A DNA stretch of 64,000 bases, from assembly GCF_019192735.1 (NCBI RefSeq), contig NZ_JAHTKP010000001.1, positions 372,001-436,000 on the forward strand, in the 5' to 3' direction. Below are positions 55,481 to 64,000 of this stretch, one piece after another; the stretch's first letter is position 1, and the number at the start of each line of letters is the position of its first letter. The notes beneath the pieces were generated by a model. It did not search any database. It was given only the letters and a program-made list of their open reading frames with translations, and was not told the DNA's origin. The translations under genes were made by a program, and so were the position numbers. The DNA comes from Kitasatospora aureofaciens (lineage in GTDB: Bacteria; Actinomycetota; Actinomycetes; Streptomycetales; Streptomycetaceae).

Positions 55481-56095
55481 TCAGTCGGAGGGCGTGTCGC
55501 CCGCCCACGTCACGGCGCCGCTGCCCAGGGCGACGGCGGCGCGCGGGAGCATCGGGCCCGCGCCCCGTCGGGACAGCAGCACCAGGCCACTGACCTGCGC
55601 GGACAGTGCGCCGAGCCGGGCCGCGCACTCGGCGGCGAGTTGCTTCGGGTGGTGCGTCCGACCGAGTGACAGGTGAGGGGTGAAGCCGGCCGCGTGGCCG
55701 CGGCAGCGCGGGAAGCGCTCCAGGAGGTCCGCGTACAGCCGGGCCCAGGGCGCGGCGCCCGCGGCGGCCGGGTCGAGCCAGACGGTCGAGTACGCGCGGT
55801 GACGGAAGCTGTGGACGCCGCTCAGGCGGGCGGTGAACGGCCGGGAACGGGCCGCGGCGGCGGACAGCAGCGGGGCCGCCCGGCCGAACTCACTCTCGGG
55901 GACGAACCCGAAGAGCAGGTTGACGTGCGGCGGCCACCGGCGGATCTGCGGGTCGTGCTCCAGACGGATGGCCTGGATGGACGGCCACAGCTCGTCCGGC
56001 GGGAGCCAGGCGACGGCCGTCCGGGGGGTGGGGGCGAGGTCCAGGACGGCGGCAGGCCACGTGTCGCCCTCGCCTGCCGCCGTCCCGTCGTCCAT
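55481..56095 (-). CDS. 2'-5' RNA ligase-like 2H phosphoesterase
   Basis: The protein is 204 residues. It carries the two H-x-T/S-type motifs of the 2H phosphoesterase superfamily in variant form: [14 protein letters not shown] near residue 57 and [13 protein letters not shown] near 140. Members are LigT/ThpR RNA 2',3'-cyclic phosphodiesterases. The first motif has Asn in place of Thr or Ser, as occurs in some actinomycete members. On the minus strand TAGCCT ends six bases before the ATG, so it is probably leaderless. It lies next to, but apart from, the Hsp70 operon. Confidence 0.82.
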   Translation of the reverse strand: MDDGTAAGEGDTWPAAVLDLAPTPRTAVAWLPPDELWPSIQAIRLEHDPQIRRWPPHVNLLFGFVPESEFGRAAPLLSAAAARSRPFTARLSGVHSFRHRAYSTVWLDPAAAGAAPWARLYADLLERFPRCRGHAAGFTPHLSLGRTHHPKQLAAECAARLGALSAQVSGLVLLSRRGAGPMLPRAAVALGSGAVTWAGDTPSD

Positions 56096-56104
56096 AAGGC
56101 CAGG

Positions 56105-56430
56105 CTACGTACCACCCGACCCAGCACCCAGCCGCGCCTCCACCACGGCCAGCAGCTCCCGCGCCGGTTGCAGGCCGGGCTCGGCCGCCAGGGCGCGGCG
56201 CAGCAGCACCCGCGCCGCCGGGTCGTCCCCGGCCCGGACGGCGGCGACCGCCTCGTTGTAGTCGATCCGCCCGGCGTAGCGCAGCCGGACCAGCGCGGCC
56301 AGGTCCTCCCGGCAGGACGGGCAGCGCAGGCTCTCCGGGTCGGCCCGGACGGCGCACTGCGGGCAGGGCACCTCGATCGGGGGAACGGCCGGGGGAACGC
56401 TCGCGGGAGCGATCAGGGGAACGTCGGATG

Positions 56431-56434
<4 letters not shown>
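56105..56434 (-). CDS. Small zinc-ribbon protein, last gene of the Hsp70 operon
   Basis: The protein is 109 residues from ATG 56434, overlapping the Hsp70 stop by 4 bases. A zinc ribbon is formed by CPQC and CPSC pairs (residues 24-42). Two helical hairpins follow (VRLRYAGRIDYNEAVAAVRAGDDPAARVLLRRALAAEPGLQPARELLAVV), the second of which resembles a single TPR. It echoes the zinc ribbons of the Hsp70 and the TPRs of the large protein in the same operon, so it probably belongs to the same complex. I recognise no named family. Confidence 0.78.
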
Positions 56435-58998
<2,564 letters not shown>

Positions 58999-59025
58999 GC
59001 CGTTCCCCTCTTGCCCCTCGTGGTC

Positions 59026-59718
59026 CTAGTTCTTCTTCCGCTTGCGCCGGCCGCCCGAGGGCGCGCCGCCCCGCCGGGGCCGGGCCGGGGGCGCCTTCGG
59101 CCGTGCGGGGACCGCGGGCGCGGCGGCTTCCGGGCCGGCGGGCTCCTCGGGCTCCTCAGGCTCCTCAGGCGCTACGGGCTCCTCGGGCTTCGGCTCCGGT
59201 GCAAGCACCATCACGACGTCCTCGGCCTCGATTTCGGGCGCCTGTGCGGCAACCACCACCTGGGCCCGGCGCAGCACCTCGTCGCCCCAGAAGAACCCGG
59301 TGACCACCGTCTGCACGACCGTCTCCGGCGCCACCCCGGGCCGTGCCTCGATGCCCACGATCTCGGTCAGCGCCGGATCCGCCGCCAGCCCCTCCAGCCG
59401 CATCGGCCGCACCCCGGCCTTGGCCAGCCGGCCCAGCAGGCGGCGGCGGGTGGCCTCGATCCCGGCGCCCCGGCCCAGGTGGACCAGCTCCGCGTCCAGG
59501 CCGAGCGCGGCAAGTGCGTCGTCCACCTCGACCAGGACGCCGAGCAGGTCCCGCTGCGTGGCCCGGGCGGCCTGCGCCTCCTCGGTCCGCTTGCGCTCCA
59601 ACAGGGATGAACGGAAAAGGAGTTGGCTGAACGCCTGGCCGAGATCGAGCTCAAGGGCACGCTGCGGCACGGGCAGCGGCACGGGCGGCTCATGGCTCGG
59701 CGGGTGGGTCGTCGTCAT
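59026..59718 (-). CDS. GrpE-like nucleotide exchange factor
   Basis: The protein is 230 residues from ATG 59718, overlapping the preceding J-like stop by 4 bases. Residues 20-70 are a long helix, as in the GrpE dimer stalk (LDLGQAFSQLLFRSSLLERKRTEEAQAARATQRDLLGVLVEV). The C-terminal beta domain has the GrpE signature APETVVQTVVTGFFWGDEVLRRAQVVVA. A long Glu/Pro then Arg/Lys-rich tail (EEPEEPEEPAGPEAAA, ending RRKRKKN) is unusual. It should exchange ADP on the adjacent Hsp70. Confidence 0.88.
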   Translation of the reverse strand: MTTTHPPSHEPPVPLPVPQRALELDLGQAFSQLLFRSSLLERKRTEEAQAARATQRDLLGVLVEVDDALAALGLDAELVHLGRGAGIEATRRRLLGRLAKAGVRPMRLEGLAADPALTEIVGIEARPGVAPETVVQTVVTGFFWGDEVLRRAQVVVAAQAPEIEAEDVVMVLAPEPKPEEPVAPEEPEEPEEPAGPEAAAPAVPARPKAPPARPRRGGAPSGGRRKRKKN

Positions 59719-60140
59719 TCCGGAACCTCGATCTGCGGCAGCACGGACAGGTCGGCGGCGAAGCGGGCGGGGACGGGCGGCTCGGGGTCGGCCCCGGCCG
59801 GGGCGGGCTCGGCGAAGTCGGCCGCCAGTTCCGCGCGGTGGACGGCCAGGAAGGAAGCAGCGGGCGGCAGTTGGGGACGCTCGACGACCAGCAGCGGATC
59901 GGCGAGCACCGGCGTCAGCAGTCCGACGGCCTGATCGACGGGCTCGGGCGGGAGCGGCTGCTGGAGGTCCGACTCCAGCCGCTTGTCCGGGTTTCGCAGC
60001 AGGGCGGCGGCGTCCTGGATCTGCTGGCGGGTGTACCGGGCCGCGCGCATCGCCGGGCCCACGGCGAGGTTGATCTCGCGCACCCCGGCGGTGGGCGGAA
60101 CGCCCAGGACCTCGTACGGCGACGGTTCGTGCAGTGGCAT
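59715..60140 (-). CDS. J-domain-like protein lacking HPD
   Basis: The protein is 141 residues. The N-terminus, SPYEVLGVPPTAGVREINLAVGPAMR, looks like helix I and II of a J domain. But the loop that should hold His-Pro-Asp reads AARYTRQQIQDAA, so the ATPase-stimulating motif is absent. Helix III-like sequence (LLRNPDKRLESDLQQPLP) follows, then a Pro/Ala-rich acidic tail. It lies between the TPR and GrpE-like genes and may bind the Hsp70 without stimulating it, or tether clients. Confidence 0.75.
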   Translation of the reverse strand: MPLHEPSPYEVLGVPPTAGVREINLAVGPAMRAARYTRQQIQDAAALLRNPDKRLESDLQQPLPPEPVDQAVGLLTPVLADPLLVVERPQLPPAASFLAVHRAELAADFAEPAPAGADPEPPVPARFAADLSVLPQIEVPE

Positions 60141-60191
60141 GGTGAGGGTCGCTCTCCTTCGACTGCGGCCGCGGCCGCGACAACAGACGCT

Positions 60192-63100
60192 TCAGTACAG
60201 CGAGTTGATCTTGCGCTGGAGGGCGCGCAGGTCCCGGTCGTCCGGACTGTGCTCGACGGCCCGGCGGATCAGCTGCCGGGCATCCTTGAAGGCGCGCGCG
60301 TTGGCCCGCTGGACGGCGTGGGCGCTGTAGACGACGCCGAGTTCGGTGCGCAGCTTGGCGGTGTCCTCCGGGGTGCGGGACAGGGTGAGCGCCTCCTCCA
60401 GCAGCCGGGCGGCGTCGGGGTAGCGGCGGGCCTCGTAGTGGCCGATGGCCTCGCCGCGCCAGACGCTGACCATCAGACGGCGGATGTCCGGCGAGTCGTC
60501 GTAGGACAGGGCCTTGCGGAGCACCTCGGCCTGCAGCCGGAAGGGGCTGTCCTGGAGGTTGTCCAGCACGTGGTTGGCCAGCATCACGCCGACCCGGCGC
60601 GGTGCCTCCCGGGCGGTGTCGCCGTCCCACTTGGGGTCGGCGTCGAGGGCCTCGGCCATCCGGGCGACGGCGAGGGCGCGGTCCTCGGCGAGGGCGGCCG
60701 AGCGGGCCAGGCGGCGCAGCACGTACGCCAGGCCGAGCCGGTGGTCCGGGTCCGGGTCCAGGGCGGCGAGTTCGCGCCACCGGTCCGCCGCCTCCGTCAA
60801 CTCCGCGTCGGTGGCCTCCGGTTGGCTGAGCCGGCCGGCGTGGTTGCCGAGGGCCGCGATCATGAAGTGCCGGGCGGTCGGGTCGCCGGGGGCGAGGATG
60901 AGACTCTTGCGCAGCAGGGTGAGGGCGCGGGGGTAGTCCTTGGTCTCGTTGTTGATCTTCCGGGCCCACTGGGCGTAGGTGGCGCCGAGGTCGCCGCGCA
61001 CCTCCGCGTGGTCGGGGGCCAACAGCAGGGCCCGTTCGAGGAGTTCGGTCGCGCCCTGCTGGTCGTCGTCGCTGCTCTTGAGCAGGGCGCGAGCGGCGCG
61101 CAGACCGGATTCGGCGGCGATGTCGGCCACGTCGCCGGGGAGTTCGGCGCCGACGAGGGTGTGGGCGCGGGTTAGGCAGTCGAGGGCCTCGCGCCAGTCC
61201 TGGTTGCGGTGGTGCTCGCGGGCCTGGCTGACCAGGGTCTCGGAGAGCAACGCCTCCCAGGCGGCCCCGCGTTCGGCCTCGGGGACCGCGTCCAGGGCGC
61301 TGACGGCGGCGGACTGGCGGCCCTGGAGCAGGAGGTACCGCTGCGGGCCGAGCTCACCGAACAGGCTGAGGGCTTGGGCGAGTTGCCGATCGCGGACGTG
61401 GCCGGGGCGGACGGCGTTGTCGAACCTGGCGCCCCAGGCAGCGAGTTCGGGCTCCTCGCGGAGCAGCCGCTCCAGGGTCGGGCCGACCACCAGGCGGCGG
61501 GCCGGCGCCCCGGGGAGGGCGATGCTCAACTCCTGCTGGGTGAACGCCTCGGCGCTGCGGGCCTCCATGCCGAGCCGTACGGTCCACGCGGTGACCTCGT
61601 CGCCGCTGCGGCCGGCCGCCCGGTCCAGGGCGCGCAGGTCCTCCCGGAGGCGCTCGGTGAGCGCGGCGCGGGCGGCGGCGACGCGCGGCGGATCGGCCGG
61701 GCGGCCGGTGACGCGGGCGGACTCCGCCCACAGGTCGGGCTGGTGCAGGGCGGCGACGAGGCAGCCGATCGTCCACTCCCAGACCCGCTCGTCGACGTCG
61801 GCCCCGGCGGCCAGGCGGTACCCGGCCAGGCCCAGCGCGTGGAGCAGGCGGGGGTGGGCCGGGTCCTTGAGCAGCAGCGCGTGGTAGGCGTGCCAGGCGT
61901 CCCAGCGGCGGCCCGCGGCGGCGTGGCCGTGGGCCTCGTGCTCGGCCAGCACGCCGAGGGTGGCGGCGGCCTGCGGGTGGTCGGGCGTCAGCCGCAGGAC
62001 CTCGCGCAGGTCGCCGGCGGCCTGCCCGGGCTCGCCCGCGTCGAGCCGGGCGGCGGCCCGGCGGACCAGGACGGCGGTGCGCTCCCGGACGGCGACCTCC
62101 GGCAGCTCGGCCAACGCCTCGTCCAGGCGGCCCAGTTCGGCGCGGAGCAGGGCGAGGTCCAGCCGGACGGGCGCGGCGGCGGCGCTCTCGCCGAACGCGT
62201 CCGCCCAGGCGGCGAGGGTCGGCTCGGCCAGCTCCGGCGTGCCGGCCCGGCGGGCACAGTCCAGAACGGCACGCAGGGCGGGGCCGGCACAGCGGACGCA
62301 GCGCGGCGAGGCGGAGCCGGCGGGCCGGTGCAGGTGCGCGGCGCACGCCTCCCGCCCGCAGCCGCCACAGGCGCCGATGGCGGGGCTGGCGCACACGGCG
62401 CACTCCGCGTCCTCGATGGGCAGGGCCGGGGCTGCGTACGGGCCACCGACGGGCGGGGCGGAGTACGGGGTCGGGTCGGAAGCCTCCGAGGCCGCGCCCC
62501 TAACGGCCGCAGCCGGCGGGCCGAACGCGCCCCCGACGGGCGGAGCAGCGTACGGCGACGAGCCAGAAGCATCCGACGCCGCACCCACAACACCCGCCGC
62601 CGGCCCCGGCGCGGACAGGAAGTGCCGGTGCCACTCCAGCGCGGCGCCCCAGTTCCCGGCCCGCTCCGCGAGCAGCGCGCGCAGCCGGGCGAAGGCAGGG
62701 TCCCCCGCCGGGTCGGCCTCCAGCGGCGCGAGCAGGGCGACCGTCTGCACCGGGCGGCCGGTCAGCAACGCGGCGGCGGCCAGGTGGTAGCGATCCCGCA
62801 GCCCCGCGGCCGGGTCGAGCAGCCCGGGCAGCGCCTCCGCCGCACCCTCGGCCAGGGCGAGCGCGGCCCGCAGCCGCCCCTGCCGTCCGCTGACCGCGCC
62901 GGGAAGCGAATCGGCGAGGGTGAGGGCCTCCCTGGCGTACGTCCGGGCGTCCGGGCTGTCACGGTCTACGACAAGCCAGTGCGCGGCCTCGCGCAGGGCG
63001 GCCTCGCGCAGGGCGTGGCGGTAGCCGGCAACGGCCGGGTCGTCGGCGACCGCCTGCTCCCACAGCTGCCGGGCCGTCACCGGTTCGGCCGCCAGGCCTC

Positions 63101-64000
63101 CCCGGGCCAGCCGGTCGCGGACCACGGCGAGCCACGTGCGCAGGTCGTCGTCACGCAGCCCCTCGAAGCGCGTCAGCGCGCCCACCAGGTTGCCCGACCT
63201 GGCGCACGCCAGCCCGTGGTGGAAGGCGGCGATCCGGCCCCAGCGGGAGTCGTCCCCGGCCTCGGCGCGCAGCAACGGCTCGGCCTCGGCCGTCCGTCCG
63301 GCGGCGAGCAGCGCCGCGCCGAGCCGGACCCGGGCCGGGCGCCAGTCGGGGGCCAGGGCGAGGCCGGTGCGGTAGTCGTCGGCAGCCTCGGCGGGCCGCT
63401 GGGACCGCTCGTGTACCAGGGCCAGGCCGAACCGGGCCGGGGCGAAGGCGGGTTGGGCCGCGAGCGCGGCCGTGAACTGTTCCTCGGCCTGGTCGTCCGC
63501 GCCGAGCAGCAGCGCGAGCCGGCCCAGCGCGTAGCGTGGGCGCGGGTCCCAGGAGGCCTCGCCGGCCGCGCCCTGGAGGTCGGCCCAGGCAGTCTCGGTC
63601 TCGCCGAGTCGCTGCCGGGCCAGACCGCGGAACAGCAGGCACTCGCTGCGCAGCGCCGGGCCCCGGGACCAGCGGAACGCCTCGCCGGGCGCGCGCCGCA
63701 GCGCCTCGTCGAAGGCGGCGACCGCAGGCACGTCCCGGTGCAGCGCGAACAGCTGCGCGCCCCAGCGGAACCAGATCTCGCCGCCACCACCCGGTGCGGC
63801 CCCCGCCAGCAGGGCCTCCGCCTCGGCCGCGCGCTCGGTGCCGCGCAGCACGGCCGCCCGGGCCAGCACCGGCCAGTCCCGGCCGGGCAGCGCGGCGAGG
63901 GACTGCTGCGTCGCGTTGTCGCGCTGCTCGAACGGGCCCTCGTGGCAGAGCCGTTGGAGCCAGTCCAGGGCGCGGGCAGCCACCTCCGCCTCGCCGCCCG
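60192..64000 (-). CDS. Giant TPR-repeat protein with zinc-binding segment, 5' end outside window
   Basis: At least 1,268 residues; the frame is still open at base 64000, so GTG 63983 is not necessarily the start. The sequence is almost wholly helical TPR repeats, e.g. WADLQGAAGEASWDPRPRYALGRLALLLG and ALLLAPDHAEVRGDLGATYAQWAR. About 520 residues from the right edge is a low-complexity hinge (two similar SDASGSSPYAAPPVGG-type copies). A cysteine cluster follows with repeated CxxC (CAVC, CGGC, CVRC), a B-box or zinc-ribbon-like finger. It heads the visible Hsp70 operon and is a plausible client-recruiting scaffold. Confidence 0.82.
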   Translation of the reverse strand, partial: GGEAEVAARALDWLQRLCHEGPFEQRDNATQQSLAALPGRDWPVLARAAVLRGTERAAEAEALLAGAAPGGGGEIWFRWGAQLFALHRDVPAVAAFDEALRRAPGEAFRWSRGPALRSECLLFRGLARQRLGETETAWADLQGAAGEASWDPRPRYALGRLALLLGADDQAEEQFTAALAAQPAFAPARFGLALVHERSQRPAEAADDYRTGLALAPDWRPARVRLGAALLAAGRTAEAEPLLRAEAGDDSRWGRIAAFHHGLACARSGNLVGALTRFEGLRDDDLRTWLAVVRDRLARGGLAAEPVTARQLWEQAVADDPAVAGYRHALREAALREAAHWLVVDRDSPDARTYAREALTLADSLPGAVSGRQGRLRAALALAEGAAEALPGLLDPAAGLRDRYHLAAAALLTGRPVQTVALLAPLEADPAGDPAFARLRALLAERAGNWGAALEWHRHFLSAPGPAAGVVGAASDASGSSPYAAPPVGGAFGPPAAAVRGAASEASDPTPYSAPPVGGPYAAPALPIEDAECAVCASPAIGACGGCGREACAAHLHRPAGSASPRCVRCAGPALRAVLDCARRAGTPELAEPTLAAWADAFGESAAAAPVRLDLALLRAELGRLDEALAELPEVAVRERTAVLVRRAAARLDAGEPGQAAGDLREVLRLTPDHPQAAATLGVLAEHEAHGHAAAGRRWDAWHAYHALLLKDPAHPRLLHALGLAGYRLAAGADVDERVWEWTIGCLVAALHQPDLWAESARVTGRPADPPRVAAARAALTERLREDLRALDRAAGRSGDEVTAWTVRLGMEARSAEAFTQQELSIALPGAPARRLVVGPTLERLLREEPELAAWGARFDNAVRPGHVRDRQLAQALSLFGELGPQRYLLLQGRQSAAVSALDAVPEAERGAAWEALLSETLVSQAREHHRNQDWREALDCLTRAHTLVGAELPGDVADIAAESGLRAARALLKSSDDDQQGATELLERALLLAPDHAEVRGDLGATYAQWARKINNETKDYPRALTLLRKSLILAPGDPTARHFMIAALGNHAGRLSQPEATDAELTEAADRWRELAALDPDPDHRLGLAYVLRRLARSAALAEDRALAVARMAEALDADPKWDGDTAREAPRRVGVMLANHVLDNLQDSPFRLQAEVLRKALSYDDSPDIRRLMVSVWRGEAIGHYEARRYPDAARLLEEALTLSRTPEDTAKLRTELGVVYSAHAVQRANARAFKDARQLIRRAVEHSPDDRDLRALQRKINSLY

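Overview
This is very high-GC actinomycete DNA. Together a short chaplin, SARP and LuxR regulators, an HTH/DUF5753-type regulator, Tat lipoproteins, many GTG/TTG starts, ATGA-coupled operons and a type II polyketide cluster point to Streptomyces or, quite likely, Kitasatospora. The centrepiece, about 26.2-55.0 kb, is a complete-looking tetracycline-type gene cluster with a chlorinating branch. It closely parallels the oxytetracycline (oxy) cluster plus the chlortetracycline halogenase and flavin reductase.

Left flank (1-26 kb): a truncated HTH regulator; a small hypothetical gene; two tandem hairpins; an HTH/PIN toxin-antitoxin pair; a Tat-exported purple acid phosphatase; and an epimerase. 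Then comes a cell-envelope locus: a histidine kinase and response regulator, divergent from a fused glycosyltransferase/DUF2064 gene and a methyltransferase, then a GT87-like membrane glycosyltransferase divergent from a membrane molybdopterin oxidoreductase and a small membrane protein. MTA phosphorylase, an Rpf/LysM cell-wall protein, a large APC-type permease, a copper locus (multicopper oxidase and DUF6153 protein behind a CsoR-like operator), an M9 collagenase, a lipoprotein, a YccF protein and an acyl-CoA synthetase follow.

Tetracycline cluster: regulators are an atypical LuxR protein with a pseudo-receiver (26178) and a SARP (26926-27735). The SARP is divergent from an OtrA-type ribosomal protection gene (28072) that has a putative leader ORF. 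The biosynthetic genes match oxy functions: OxyN, L, K, J (minus, 30.2-34.4 kb); I, H, G, F (plus, 34.6-38.0 kb); Q, R (minus); S, T and halogenase CtcP (plus, 39.9-44.1 kb); flavin reductase (minus); DHA2 exporter divergent from a MarR repressor across two palindromic operators; OxyD amidotransferase, ACP, KS-beta and KS-alpha (minus, 47.2-51.8 kb); OxyE-like oxygenase plus a cation/proton antiporter (plus, 52.1-54.8 kb). The inferred pathway is a malonamyl-primed decaketide made by OxyA/B/C/D, C9 reduction by J, cyclisation by K/N/I, C6 methylation by F, double hydroxylation by L (helped by E), transamination by Q, N-methylation by T, C7 chlorination by CtcP with its reductase, C6 hydroxylation by S and F420-dependent reduction by R. 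No second ketoreductase (OxyM) or OxyP homologue is visible. A 12-bp sequence holding the SARP consensus TCGAGCC recurs in three cluster promoters, and a fourth has a paired variant.

Right flank (55.1-64 kb): a short chaplin, a 2'-5' RNA ligase-like protein, and a co-transcribed specialised Hsp70 system. This has a giant TPR protein, a J-like protein without HPD, a GrpE-like factor, an Hsp70 with four zinc ribbons inserted at the interdomain linker, and a small zinc-ribbon protein. It is the least explained system in the window. Short in-phase tandem repeats at gene ends and in spacers recur throughout.
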